Under the pieces are notes generated by a model. That model ran no database searches. It was not told where the DNA came from and saw nothing but the letters and a program-made list of their open reading frames with translations. The position numbers and the translations under genes were made by a program. From Bog-1198 sp963727045 (GTDB taxonomy: Bacteria > Pseudomonadota > Gammaproteobacteria > Steroidobacterales > Steroidobacteraceae), in assembly GCA_963727045.1 (NCBI GenBank), contig CAVSES010000002.1:1612001-1676000 (forward strand): a stretch of 64,000 nt of DNA, written 5' to 3'. Below, piece by piece: positions 51,413-60,626 of this stretch. Numbering within the stretch: position 1 is the first letter of the stretch; every line of letters begins with the position of its first letter.

Positions 51413-52636
51413 ATGTCATCCTTCAACATCGCCCTATCCGGACTCACCGCGGCCAGCACCGGCCTCGACGTCGTGTCCAACAACATCGCCAACGCGGACA
51501 CGGTGGGCTTCAAGAGCTCCCGGGCGGAATTCGCGGACGTGTATGCGGCGGGGTCGGTCAACCTCAACCAGACATCGGTCGGCGAGGGCGTGCGCGTGTC
51601 AGCCACCGCACAGCAGTTCACCCAGGGCGACATCAGCACGACCTCCGCAAACCTCGATCTCGCCATCAGCGGCGACGGCTTCTTCACGCTCAAGGATGCG
51701 AGCGGGACGGTGTACTCACGCAACGGGCAATTCGCGCCCGACAAGTTCGGCAATGTGGTCAATGCGACCGGTCAGGCGTTGCAGGTGTTCCCTCCCGTTG
51801 CCGGGGGCGGATTCAACACCGGCACCACGACGGATCTTAACTTGGAGGCCTCGCAAAGCGCGCCCAACGCAACCACCACCGGCAGCATCATTCTGAATCT
51901 GCCGGCGAATTCGCCGGTGCCCGCCATTGCGCCGTTCGATCCGACGAACCCGGCCACGTACACCCAGTCGACCTCGACCACGGTGTACGACTCGCTGGGC
52001 AACGCCTCGCCGGCCACGTTCTTCTTCACCCAGACGGCCACACCGAATCAGTGGACGATCAACATGACCGTCAACGGCACGGTCGTCGGCGCGCCGCAGA
52101 CGCTGACGTTTTCCAACACCGGCGCCGTCACGCCGGCGGGCAGCGGTGCCCTGGCGTTCAACGGCTATGCGCCCCCCGACGGCGCGGCGACGATGAACAT
52201 GACATTCAATTTCGGCCAGTCCACCCAGTTCGGCGGTGGATTCGGCGTGACGTCGGTCATTCAGGATGGCTACTCCACCGGCCAGCTCAGCACGGTGTCC
52301 ATCGATGCCAGCGGGGTCGTCTCGGCTGTGTATACCAATGGCCGTACGACCCAGCTCGGCCAGCTCGCGATGGCCACTTTTCCGAATCCGCAGGGACTCA
52401 AGCAGCTGGGGAATACGAATTGGGCGCAAACCTTCAACTCGGGCACCGTCGTGCAGGGCACGGCGGATTCGGCCGGATTCGGCAGCATCCAATCAGGAGC
52501 GCTGGAGAGCTCCAACGTCGACCTGACCACCCAATTGGTCGACATGATCACGGAACAGCGCGCCTTCCAGGCCAACGCGCAGTCAATCACGACGGCCAAT
52601 CAGCTGTCGCAGACCGTCATCAACATCACCCACTAA
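51413..52636 (+). CDS. flgE: FlgE, flagellar hook protein
   Basis: This 407-residue hook subunit has an N-terminal domain (SFNIALSGLTAASTGLDVVS, SNNIANADTVGFKSSRAEF) and a C-terminal domain (SSNVDLTTQLVDMITEQRAF, ITTANQLSQTVINI) that form the D0 coil. The central part is Thr/Asn/Gly-rich and variable. The length is typical. ATG 51413 follows CAGGAG at 51400-51405; the frame is open further upstream, but that overlaps flgD. Confidence 0.94.
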   Translation: MSSFNIALSGLTAASTGLDVVSNNIANADTVGFKSSRAEFADVYAAGSVNLNQTSVGEGVRVSATAQQFTQGDISTTSANLDLAISGDGFFTLKDASGTVYSRNGQFAPDKFGNVVNATGQALQVFPPVAGGGFNTGTTTDLNLEASQSAPNATTTGSIILNLPANSPVPAIAPFDPTNPATYTQSTSTTVYDSLGNASPATFFFTQTATPNQWTINMTVNGTVVGAPQTLTFSNTGAVTPAGSGALAFNGYAPPDGAATMNMTFNFGQSTQFGGGFGVTSVIQDGYSTGQLSTVSIDASGVVSAVYTNGRTTQLGQLAMATFPNPQGLKQLGNTNWAQTFNSGTVVQGTADSAGFGSIQSGALESSNVDLTTQLVDMITEQRAFQANAQSITTANQLSQTVINITH

Positions 52637-52658
52637 CCGCACGTTGCAGTGACTCATC

Positions 52659-53399
52659 ATGGATAGAGGACTCTACGTGGCGATGACCGGCGCGAAGCAG
52701 ATAATGCAGGCGCAGGCCGTCAACAACCACAACATCGCCAACTTGAGCACCATCGGCTTCCGTGCGGATGCGGTGGCGTTCGACAGCTCGCCGATCTACG
52801 GGCCGGGATACGCAACCCGCGTGAATGCGGTCGCCGGAGACGCCGGCACCGATTTCTCCATGGGGGTCATGCAGAGCACGGGCCGGAACCTCGACGTTGC
52901 CGTCAACGGTGAGGGATTCATCGCCGTGCGCGGTGTGGACGGCAAGGAAGCCTATACGCGCGCCGGCGATCTGCGGGTGACGCCGACCGGTGCCGTGACA
53001 ACCGCCAGCGGACTCCCCGTGCTGAGCGAGTCCGGACCTCTGGTGATACCGCCGTCGACTCAGGTGACCATCGGCGGCGACGGCACGGTGTCCGTGGTCC
53101 CGCAGGGTTCCGCGCCACTCGCGGTGACCCAGGTCGACCGGATCAAGCTGGTGAATCCCAAGACTTCGGATCTGCAAAAGGGCGATGACGGCTTGCTTCG
53201 CCTCAAGGCCGGCGGGAAGGCAAAGACCGACGACACGGTGTCCCTGACCGCCGGCATGTTGGAGTCGAGCAATGTCAACGCCGCGCAGTCGCTGATCAGC
53301 ATGATCGAACTGCAGCGTCTATATGAATTCCAGATCAAGAGCATCAATTCAACCGATCAAAACGAACAGAGCGCCGAGCGCCTGATGTTGACCCAGTAA
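52659..53399 (+). CDS. flgF: FlgF, flagellar proximal rod protein
   Basis: This 246-residue rod protein begins MDRGLYVAMTGAKQIMQAQA with the NNHNIANLSTIGFRADAV motif, typical of FlgF. The middle carries the FlgG-like beta domain (LDVAVNGEGFIAVRG). The C-terminus has SSNVNAAQSLISMIELQRLYE. It joins the MS-ring-proximal rod to FlgG. flgG begins 17 bp downstream. Confidence 0.93.
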   Translation: MDRGLYVAMTGAKQIMQAQAVNNHNIANLSTIGFRADAVAFDSSPIYGPGYATRVNAVAGDAGTDFSMGVMQSTGRNLDVAVNGEGFIAVRGVDGKEAYTRAGDLRVTPTGAVTTASGLPVLSESGPLVIPPSTQVTIGGDGTVSVVPQGSAPLAVTQVDRIKLVNPKTSDLQKGDDGLLRLKAGGKAKTDDTVSLTAGMLESSNVNAAQSLISMIELQRLYEFQIKSINSTDQNEQSAERLMLTQ

Positions 53400-53416
53400 C
53401 CCTTAGGAAACACCCA

Positions 53417-54205
53417 ATGAACCTTGCATTATGGGCCGCAAAAACCGGCCTCGACGCGCAGAACACCCGGATGGCGGTGATCTCCAACAATCTGGCGAAC
53501 ACCAATACGACGGGCTTCAAGGCCGGGCGGGCCGCTTTTCAGGACCTCATGTATCAAAACATCCGGCAGGTCGGCGCGCAGAGCACGCAGAACACTCAGT
53601 ATTCGACGGGCCTCACGCTCGGCACCGGCGTGCGCATCGTCGGCACGGAAAAAGACTACACGCAGGGCAGCGTACTGCAGACCAACGCGAGCCTGGACAT
53701 GTCGGTGAACGGGCGCGGATTCCTGCAGATCACCCAGCCCGACGGCACGATTGCCTACACGCGGGACGGCTCGTTTTCGTTGGACAACCAGGGAAACATA
53801 GTCACCGCGTCTGGATATCCGCTGCAGCCGGCGATCAACATCCCCGCGGGGACGCAAACAGTCACCATCGGCAATGACGGCGTCGTCACGATCACCTCGG
53901 CGGCGAACGCCAAGGGCACGCAGGTCGGACAGATTCAGCTGGCGGATTTCATCAACGAGCAGGGCCTCCAGCCCATCGGCAACAACCTTCTGGTCGAGTC
54001 CGCATCGAGCGGATCGCCGCAGGTCGGCACGGCGGGCACGAATGGTCTTGGGACGCTGCAGCAGGGCGCGCTCGAAACATCGAACGTGAACTCGGTGACG
54101 GAGCTGGTTTCCATGATCGAATGCCAGCGATCCTACGAGATGAACTCCAAGGCAATCAGCGCCACCGATCAAATGCTGCAGTACTTGACGACCAACCTGC
54201 AATGA
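53417..54205 (+). CDS. flgG: FlgG, flagellar distal rod protein
   Basis: This 262-residue distal rod subunit starts LWAAKTGLDAQNTRMAVISN with NNLANTNTTGFKAGRAAFQDLMYQ-type sequence, which includes the FlgG-specific insertion that stiffens the rod. LDMSVNGRGFLQITQPDG lies in the middle and ETSNVNSVTELVSMIECQRS near the end. The flgH ATG overlaps its stop (ATGA), so the two are coupled. Confidence 0.95.
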   Translation: MNLALWAAKTGLDAQNTRMAVISNNLANTNTTGFKAGRAAFQDLMYQNIRQVGAQSTQNTQYSTGLTLGTGVRIVGTEKDYTQGSVLQTNASLDMSVNGRGFLQITQPDGTIAYTRDGSFSLDNQGNIVTASGYPLQPAINIPAGTQTVTIGNDGVVTITSAANAKGTQVGQIQLADFINEQGLQPIGNNLLVESASSGSPQVGTAGTNGLGTLQQGALETSNVNSVTELVSMIECQRSYEMNSKAISATDQMLQYLTTNLQ

Positions 54206-54897
54206 CGCGGCTCAACGCAACCGCCCCGCGGGCGGCCTCTCTGGGACTGCTCCTTTGCGGCCTGCTGTCGGCGTGCGGGTTGCTGCCGCCCCGCCAGCAC
54301 AGGCCGGAACCCGTCGCCGCGCGCGTGCTGCCGCCGCCGACGCCCCGCACCGACGGCGCGATCTATCAGGCCGGTCAGCAAATGGAATTGTTCGCGGATC
54401 TCAAGGCGCGCCGCGTCGGCGACGTGCTGACGATTCGCCTCACCGAGTCGACCAACGCCAGCAAGAGCGCGGTCACCAAGACGGCCAAGACCACGGCGGT
54501 CAACAACACGGGTCCCACCCTATTCGGCAAGACCATAACGGCGAGCGGAGTGCCGATTTATACGACGACGCTGAACGGCGCGGACAGCTTCGACGGCGAG
54601 GGCTCGAGCACCCAGGGAAATAGCTTGGCGGGCAGCCTGACCGTGACGGTGGTCGACGTGCAGCCCAACGGCAATCTCGTCATCCAGGGCGACAAAACCC
54701 TGAAGCTGAATCAAGGAGATGAATTCGTGCATGTCTCCGGAGTGGTTCGCCGCGCCGACATCGCGACCGACAACACGGTGACGTCCGACAAAGTGGCCGA
54801 TGCCCACATCAGCTACTCCGGCAAGGGAGTGATCGACAGCGCCAACCGCATGGGCTGGCTGGCACGCTTCTTCAACTCCAAATATGCGCCGTACTAG
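54202..54897 (+). CDS. flgH: FlgH, flagellar L-ring lipoprotein
   Basis: This 231-residue outer-membrane lipoprotein has a lipobox LLSAC (Cys about 25), a Pro-rich linker, and the FlgH domain: DLKARRVGDVLTIRLTE, LAGSLTVTVVDVQPNGNLVI and ISYSGKGVIDSANRMGWLARFF. It forms the L ring around the rod at the outer membrane. ATG 54202 overlaps the flgG stop, and the leader fits only from this start. Confidence 0.94.
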   Translation: MTRLNATAPRAASLGLLLCGLLSACGLLPPRQHRPEPVAARVLPPPTPRTDGAIYQAGQQMELFADLKARRVGDVLTIRLTESTNASKSAVTKTAKTTAVNNTGPTLFGKTITASGVPIYTTTLNGADSFDGEGSSTQGNSLAGSLTVTVVDVQPNGNLVIQGDKTLKLNQGDEFVHVSGVVRRADIATDNTVTSDKVADAHISYSGKGVIDSANRMGWLARFFNSKYAPY

Positions 54898-54901
54898 CAT
54901 C

Positions 54902-56017
54902 ATGGACACAGTGTTCAAGAGCCTACGTTGGGCGCTGCTGCTGCTGCTGCTGGCCGGACCGCGTGCCGAAGCTGAGCGGATCAAGGACTTGGCGCAGATC
55001 CAGGGTGTGCGCACCAATCAACTGGTGGGCTACGGTTTGGTCGTCGGGCTCGACAGCACGGGCGACCAAACCAGCCAGGCGCCTTTCACGGTGCAGTCTC
55101 TCAACAACATGCTGGCGCAACTCGGCATCACGGTTCCCGCGAACGTCATTCCGCAGCTGAAAAACGTCGCCGCGGTGGCGGTCCATGCGGTGATGCCGGC
55201 GTTCGTCAAGCCCGGCCAGACCATCGACATCACCGTCAACTCCATCGCCAATGCGAAGAGCCTGCGCGGCGGATCGCTCCTGGTCACTCCCCTGCACGGG
55301 CTCGACGGCCAGATCTATGCAATTGCGCAGGGAAATCTCATCGTCAGCGGCTTCGGAGTCGAGGGCGCCGACGGATCGAAGCTCACGGTGAACGTGCCGA
55401 GTTCCGGCCGCATTCCCAACGGCGCAACGGTCGAACGCGCCGTGCCTTCGCAGATCGCCCAGGGCGACGCCGTCATCCTCAATTTGAACGATCCGGACTT
55501 TACGACCGCGACGCGGTTGGTCGCCAGCGTGAACAAAGGGATGGGCGATGACATCGCGAGCATCATGGACGGCGGTTCCGTGCGGGTGCGCGCACCGCTC
55601 GACATCACGCAGAGGGTTGCCTTTCTCTCGACCATCGAAAACCTGCAGGTCGAGCCGGGCAGCGCATCGGCGAAGGTGATCATCAATTCACGGACGGGTA
55701 CCGTCGTCATCAGCAGCAACGTCATCGTGAGCCCGGCGGCGGTATCTCACGGATCTCTGTCCGTCACCATCAAAGAAGAGCAGACCGTGAGCCAGCCGGC
55801 GCCGTTTTCCAAGTTGGGACAAACCGTGGTCCTCAACAATTCGACCATCAAGGTGGATCAGGGCTCGAATCGCATGTTCTTGTTCAAGCCGGGCGTGGAA
55901 CTCGAGCAGATCGTGCGCGCCGTCAACGACGTCGGAGCGGCTCCCGGCGATCTGGTCGCCATTCTCGAAGCACTCAGGGAGGCCGGCGCACTACAGGCCG
56001 AGCTCATCGTCATATAA
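54902..56017 (+). CDS. flgI: FlgI, flagellar P-ring protein
   Basis: This 371-residue periplasmic ring protein has a leader (LRWALLLLLLAGPRAEA). The family start ERIKDLAQIQGVRTNQLVGYGLVVGLDSTGD follows as consecutive conserved segments, then PPFVKPGQTIDITVNSIANAKSLRGG-type sequence. The C-terminus is GAAPGDLVAILEALREAGALQAELIVI in split conserved blocks. It needs FlgA for assembly. ATG 54902, 4 bp after the flgH stop, is preferred; ATG 54884 would begin inside flgH. No strong ribosome binding site is visible, so translation may depend on coupling to flgH. Confidence 0.94.
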   Translation: MDTVFKSLRWALLLLLLAGPRAEAERIKDLAQIQGVRTNQLVGYGLVVGLDSTGDQTSQAPFTVQSLNNMLAQLGITVPANVIPQLKNVAAVAVHAVMPAFVKPGQTIDITVNSIANAKSLRGGSLLVTPLHGLDGQIYAIAQGNLIVSGFGVEGADGSKLTVNVPSSGRIPNGATVERAVPSQIAQGDAVILNLNDPDFTTATRLVASVNKGMGDDIASIMDGGSVRVRAPLDITQRVAFLSTIENLQVEPGSASAKVIINSRTGTVVISSNVIVSPAAVSHGSLSVTIKEEQTVSQPAPFSKLGQTVVLNNSTIKVDQGSNRMFLFKPGVELEQIVRAVNDVGAAPGDLVAILEALREAGALQAELIVI

Positions 56018-56893
56018 ATGAACACTACTCTGCCAACGCTCGCTCTGACCCCATCCCCCGTGGACACTGCCGCGGCGACCACGTACACCGACCTGAATGG
56101 TCTGGAGGCCCTCAAAAAGGACCCGACGTCGCCGCAGGCGATCAGCGCCGTGGCCGAACAGGTCGAAGCGCTGTTCCTGCAAATGATGCTGAAGAGCATG
56201 CGCGATGCCGGCGCCGCCAATAACCCGGACAGCAATGAAATGGGCATGTATCAGGACATGTTCGACAAGCAAGTCGCGCTCACGATCAGCCAGCATGAGG
56301 ATTTGGGGATCGGACGGCTGCTGAAGCGGCAGCTGTCGGACAAGACCGCCCCTGCTGCCCCGAGGTCGGCCTCGAGCGCCGCGCCGGCGGGGCACCCGCT
56401 GGCACAGACGCCGGCGGAATTTGTCCATCGGGTGATGCCGACCATTCGCCGCGCCGCCGCTGCGTTGGGCGTCAACCCCTTGGGGATGCTCGCTCAGGCA
56501 GCGCTCGAGACCGGCTGGGGTCAGCGCCTGCCGCGCACCGCCGACGGCACGTCGAGCCTCAACCTTTTCGGCATCAAGGCCGGCGAAGAGTGGACCGGCG
56601 CGCGCGCGACCGCCGACACGGTCGAATTCAGCAACGGAGTGGCGACCCCGCGTCGGACGGCATTTCGGGCCTACGGGTCAATCGAGGAAAGCGTCGGCGA
56701 TTTTGCCCGCTTGCTTCGGAATTCGCCGCGCTACCGGGACGCCGTGGCGGCCGGTGCAGATGCTGAGGCGTATATCCACGGTATCGGCAAATCCGGTTAT
56801 GCCAGCGACCCGGATTACGCGAATAAGTTAAATCAAATACTCAACAGCGGCACTCTTCAGGCGGCGCTGGCACCCCGCACCGCAGCATTATAG
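56018..56893 (+). CDS. flgJ: FlgJ, rod assembly protein with muramidase domain
   Basis: This 291-residue, two-domain protein has residues about 25-110 as the rod-scaffold part (VAEQVEALFLQMMLKSMRDA, YQDMFDKQVALTISQ). Residues about 130-285 form a GH73-type glucosaminidase that opens peptidoglycan for the rod, with MLAQAALETGWGQRLPRT carrying the catalytic Glu and SSLNLFGIKAGEEW after it. It starts directly after the flgI stop (zero-gap) and is the last gene of the sigma54 run before the flgKL promoter. Confidence 0.94.
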   Translation: MNTTLPTLALTPSPVDTAAATTYTDLNGLEALKKDPTSPQAISAVAEQVEALFLQMMLKSMRDAGAANNPDSNEMGMYQDMFDKQVALTISQHEDLGIGRLLKRQLSDKTAPAAPRSASSAAPAGHPLAQTPAEFVHRVMPTIRRAAAALGVNPLGMLAQAALETGWGQRLPRTADGTSSLNLFGIKAGEEWTGARATADTVEFSNGVATPRRTAFRAYGSIEESVGDFARLLRNSPRYRDAVAAGADAEAYIHGIGKSGYASDPDYANKLNQILNSGTLQAALAPRTAAL

Positions 56894-56915
56894 AAATGGC
56901 GCCGGCTGCCGATAT
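56889..56915 (+). promoter_or_regulatory. Probable sigma28 promoter of flgK-flgL
   Basis: TATAGAAA, an 11 bp gap, then GCCGATAT. The -10 box matches 7 of 8 consensus positions and the -35 box 4 of 8. It starts in the last codons of flgJ, about 35 bp before the flgK TTG. Late expression of hook-junction genes from a FliA promoter is common. Confidence 0.6.
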
Positions 56916-56949
56916 TGCGGGGGTCGGCTAGAGAGCGCGGAGAAGAATC

Positions 56950-58848
56950 TTGTCAAATGTGTTCGGAATCAGTGTCAGCGCGCTGCAGGCGTTTCAGGCC
57001 GCGATCAACGCCACCAGCAACAACGTAGCGAACGCCAGCACCCCCGGCTACGACCGGGAAACCGTCAATCTCACCGAAGCGCTGCCTCAGGTGAACGGTA
57101 CCGCGACCGTCGGCAGCGGCGTCGTGGTGGCGGGGATCAGCCGTGCCTACAGCCAGGCCGCCGCAAATCAGCTCAACACCTCGCAAAGCAGCCTGGGTCA
57201 GCTCAATGCGCTGCAGAACTACACCACTCAGATCGACAATCTATTCGGCACCACGGTCGGAGGGTTGAGCACCGCGCTGCAGAATTTCTACAGCGCCTGG
57301 TCCAATGTGGCCAACAATCCGACATCGACCGCATCGCGGCAGGCCTTGCTCAGCCAGGCGCAGAGCGTCGCGAGCAGCTTTCAGAACACCAGCGCGCAGC
57401 TCAATACCCTGAGCACCGACGTCAATTCGCGCATCACGTCGGACGTCACGCAGATCAACTCCATCGCCTCGGCAATCTCGACGTTGAACAAGCAGATCGT
57501 CGTAAGTTCCGGACAGAACGGCGGCCAGCCGCCCAACGAGCTGCTCGACCAACGCGATCAGCTGGTGTCGAACCTTTCGCAATTGGTCGGCGTCACGACG
57601 ACAACCGATAGTACGGGGGCATTGAATGTGTTCATCGGCAACGGCCAGCCCCTGGTGCTGGCCGGGCAAACCACGGCATTGACCACGGTTCCCAATCCGT
57701 TCAACGCCTCGCAGCTCGAAATTTCGAGTTCGGCGCTGGGCGGCAATGTGATCAGCAACAACATCACCTCCGGCGACCTCGGCGGACTGCTCGCGGCGCG
57801 CACGCAGGTGATCGACCCGGCCTTGAATCAGCTGGGGCAAGTCGCCATCGCTTTGAGTCAGACCGTCAATTCACAGCAAGCCCAAGGATTGGATCTGAAC
57901 GGCCAGTTCGGTGCGGCCATTTTTTCCACGCCGACCGCCCAGGCCACGGCCTCCGCGAAGAACAGCGACGGCGCGACCGCCAGCGTCAGCGTGACCGGGG
58001 TCGGTGCGCTGACATCGAACGACTATCTGCTCTCCTACAATGCGGGCGCGTATTCGCTCACCCGTACCAGCGACGGCGGCAGTATTGCGCTGTCCGGTAG
58101 TGGAACCGCCTTGAGCCCGTTGACCGCCGACGGCCTGTCGATCGTGCTTTCGGCGACTCCGGCGTCGGGCGATCAGTTCTTGATCCAGCCGACGGCAGCC
58201 GCTGCTTCGAGCCTGAAGGCTGTGCTCTCGAACCCGTCGCAAATCGCGGCCGCCGGCGTGGTGCAGACGCTGGCATCCAACGCCAACTCCGGAAGCGCCA
58301 CCATCAGCAGCGGCACCGTGCTCGATGCGACGAACCCCAATTTGCTCAACACCGTTTCAATTCAATTCACCAGTGCGACCACCTACTCGGTCAACGGCGG
58401 CCCCAACGTGGCTTACACGTCGGGTGGCAACATCAGCCTCAATGGCTGGCAGGTGCAGGTCAGCGGCACTCCGGCCGCCGGCGACACCTTTACCGTCAAG
58501 AGCAATGCAGGCGCCACGGGCGACAATCGAAACGCGCTCGCGAGCGCAAATCAGCAAACCGCCGGCGTGCTCAACGCCGGCACCACCAGCATCAGCGGCG
58601 CGGTGAGCGCGCTGGTGACGGGGCTCGGCAGCCAGGCACAGCAAATCAATACGGCGCAAGCCGCGCAAAGCGCCGTGAACAGCCAGGCACTTTCCAGCGT
58701 GCAGTCGGTGAGCGGCGTCAATCTAGACGAAGAGGCCGCAAGTCTCCTGCAGTGGCAGCAAGCCTACCAGGCGGCGGCGCAGGCCCTGACCATCGGCAAC
58801 AGCCTGTTCACCACCCTGATCGATTCGGTGAACGGAACGTTCAGCTAG
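56950..58848 (+). CDS. flgK: FlgK, hook-filament junction protein 1
   Basis: This 632-residue hook-associated protein has an N-terminal D0/D1 region (FGISVSALQAFQAAINATSN, NVANASTPGYDRETVNL) and a C-terminal SVSGVNLDEEAASLLQWQQA and QALTIGNSLFTTLIDSVNG. A long Ala/Ser/Thr-rich centre makes it longer than E. coli FlgK (547). No ATG fits the family start: translation begins at TTG 56950, with GGAGAAG at 56940-56946. flgL follows 13 bp downstream. FlgN is the expected export chaperone. Confidence 0.93.
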   Translation: MSNVFGISVSALQAFQAAINATSNNVANASTPGYDRETVNLTEALPQVNGTATVGSGVVVAGISRAYSQAAANQLNTSQSSLGQLNALQNYTTQIDNLFGTTVGGLSTALQNFYSAWSNVANNPTSTASRQALLSQAQSVASSFQNTSAQLNTLSTDVNSRITSDVTQINSIASAISTLNKQIVVSSGQNGGQPPNELLDQRDQLVSNLSQLVGVTTTTDSTGALNVFIGNGQPLVLAGQTTALTTVPNPFNASQLEISSSALGGNVISNNITSGDLGGLLAARTQVIDPALNQLGQVAIALSQTVNSQQAQGLDLNGQFGAAIFSTPTAQATASAKNSDGATASVSVTGVGALTSNDYLLSYNAGAYSLTRTSDGGSIALSGSGTALSPLTADGLSIVLSATPASGDQFLIQPTAAAASSLKAVLSNPSQIAAAGVVQTLASNANSGSATISSGTVLDATNPNLLNTVSIQFTSATTYSVNGGPNVAYTSGGNISLNGWQVQVSGTPAAGDTFTVKSNAGATGDNRNALASANQQTAGVLNAGTTSISGAVSALVTGLGSQAQQINTAQAAQSAVNSQALSSVQSVSGVNLDEEAASLLQWQQAYQAAAQALTIGNSLFTTLIDSVNGTFS

Positions 58849-58861
58849 GAGTATTGACGAG

Positions 58862-60055
58862 ATGCGAGTTACACAAGGCCTCGAACAGTCGCAGTTTCTG
58901 TCGGCGATCCAAACGCTGCAATCGAATCTGTCGCAGACGCAGAATCACATATCGACCAATCAGTCCTTCACGACGGCGTCGGAGAATCCAACGGCGGCCG
59001 GGGCCGTGAACAACTACAACCAGGCGTTGGCGCAAAGCGAACAGTACGTCACCAATGCCGGCAGCGCACAGACGAATTTGAACATCGAGGACAGCACGCT
59101 GTCGCAGGTCCAAAATCAGCTTCAAAGCCTGCGGGATCTCGCGCTCGAGGCCAACAACGGGACTTTGACCAACTCCGATCGCAGCGCGATCGCAGCCCAG
59201 GCCGTGCAAATCCAGAATTCGCTGCTAGCGCTGGCCAATACCACGAATGGAAATGGCGAGTACATCTTCGGCGGCTTCGCCGCGCAAACCCAGCCGTTCA
59301 CCTTGAGCCCCTCGGGGGCCGTATACAACGGCGATCAAGGCCAGCGTCAGGTCCAGATCGCCGCCGGACAAACCGTCGCCGACGGGGACAGCGGCGATGC
59401 GGTGTTCAATCAGATCAAGACCGGAAACGGAACTTTTTCCGTCACCGCCAGCCCCGCCAACGCGGGATCCGGCTTGGTCGGGGCGACCACGGTGTCCGAT
59501 CCCACCGCCTTCGTGGGCGGTCCGTTCACGATCAATTTCACCTCGCCCACGCTCTACACGGTGACCAACGCCGCCAATGTCCAGGTGGCCGCCGGGGCCT
59601 ATGCGGACGGCCAAACCATCGCCTTCAACGGGGTACAGGTCACGCTGAGCGGCGCCCCCGCGACCAACGACTCGTTTACAGCGGCTCCCAGCGTCAACCA
59701 AAGTCTGTTCACCACGGTTCAGAATCTCGTGACCGCGCTGCAGGCCGGCGTCACGACTCCGGCGTCGGGAACCAGCCTCAACAACACGATCGGGGCACAG
59801 ATCAACAACATCGACCAGGTCCTCGCGCACACCTCGGACGTCCGCGCGCAAGTCGGCGGACGGCTCAACTCGATCACCACGCAGCAGTCGGTGTCGACCA
59901 GTCAGCAAGTGCAACTCAAGACGACGATCTCGTCGCTGCAGGGACTCGATTACGCGACCGCGATCACCACGCTCGATCAGCAGAACACCACATTGAGCGC
60001 GGCCCTGCAGGCCTACACCCTCACGCAGGGATTGACGCTGTTCAAATATCTCTAG
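58862..60055 (+). CDS. flgL: FlgL, hook-filament junction protein 3
   Basis: This 397-residue protein has a flagellin-like N-terminus (MRVTQGLEQSQFLSAIQTLQ, then SNLSQTQNHISTNQSFTTAS) and a C-terminus with AQVGGRLNSITTQQ and LDYATAITTLDQQNTTLSAA. The GEYIFGGFAAQTQPF segment is a strong FlgL marker. The central insertion makes it longer than E. coli FlgL (317). It joins FlgK to the filament. GGAG at 58846-58849 precedes ATG 58862. Confidence 0.93.
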   Translation: MRVTQGLEQSQFLSAIQTLQSNLSQTQNHISTNQSFTTASENPTAAGAVNNYNQALAQSEQYVTNAGSAQTNLNIEDSTLSQVQNQLQSLRDLALEANNGTLTNSDRSAIAAQAVQIQNSLLALANTTNGNGEYIFGGFAAQTQPFTLSPSGAVYNGDQGQRQVQIAAGQTVADGDSGDAVFNQIKTGNGTFSVTASPANAGSGLVGATTVSDPTAFVGGPFTINFTSPTLYTVTNAANVQVAAGAYADGQTIAFNGVQVTLSGAPATNDSFTAAPSVNQSLFTTVQNLVTALQAGVTTPASGTSLNNTIGAQINNIDQVLAHTSDVRAQVGGRLNSITTQQSVSTSQQVQLKTTISSLQGLDYATAITTLDQQNTTLSAALQAYTLTQGLTLFKYL

Positions 60056-60102
60056 CGGAACGCCTCTGCCGGTCGGCGGGCGCTCCCTTCCCCAAACGCC
60101 GG

Positions 60103-60585
60103 TCAGTGATGATGGCCGCCCGCGCCGTGCACATGGCCATGCTCGAGTTCCTCAGCGGTCGCGTCGCGCACGCTCACGACCTGTACGTCGAAATTCAGGG
60201 TCTTGTCGGCCAGCGGATGGTTCCCATCGAGGGTCACCATGTCGCCGACAATCGCGGTGACCGTGAAGACGCGCAGGCCTTCGTCGGTCCGGGCCTGGAA
60301 CTGCATGCCCTTCTTGATTTCACCGGCGCCTTGCATGGAGCGCTTCGGGACACGCTGGATGAGCGTGGATTCGTGCCTGCCATAGCCGTCCTCGGGCGCG
60401 ACCGACACCACCACGGAATCCCCGTCTTTCTTGCCTTCCAAGGCCTTTTCAAGTCCGGAAACCAGGTTGCCGTGGCCCTGGATATAGGCGAGAGGCTCGC
60501 CCCCGGCCGAACTGTCGATGACTGCTCCCTGGTCGTCCTTGAGGGTGTAATGAATCAGCACAACTCGATCTGCTGCAATTTCCAA
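60103..60585 (-). CDS. slyD: SlyD-type FKBP peptidyl-prolyl isomerase
   Basis: This 160-residue FKBP has an IF (insert-in-flap) domain. It starts EIAADRVVLIHYTLKDDQGAV, has PLAYIQGHGNLVSGLEKAL and VSVAPEDGYGRHESTLIQRV, and ends in a short metal-binding His tail (HGHVHGAGGHHH). It isomerises prolyl bonds and binds nickel in relatives. TTG 60585 is the preferred start: it sits 5 bp after GGAGGA and gives the family N-terminus; a GTG at 60615 lies upstream of that site. The gene follows rimO by 41 bp on the same strand, inside the flagellar region. Confidence 0.92.
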   Translation of the reverse strand: MEIAADRVVLIHYTLKDDQGAVIDSSAGGEPLAYIQGHGNLVSGLEKALEGKKDGDSVVVSVAPEDGYGRHESTLIQRVPKRSMQGAGEIKKGMQFQARTDEGLRVFTVTAIVGDMVTLDGNHPLADKTLNFDVQVVSVRDATAEELEHGHVHGAGGHHH

Positions 60586-60590
60586 GGGTT

Positions 60591-60596
60591 TCCTCC
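60591..60596 (-). promoter_or_regulatory. Ribosome binding site that fixes the slyD TTG start
   Basis: GGAGGA on the minus strand, 5 bp before TTG 60585. It is the strongest Shine-Dalgarno match near this gene and lies inside the longer frame from GTG 60615, so it argues for the shorter product. Confidence 0.7.
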
Positions 60597-60626
60597 GGGA
60601 GGGTGCGGCGCGCACCCGGTTTGTGA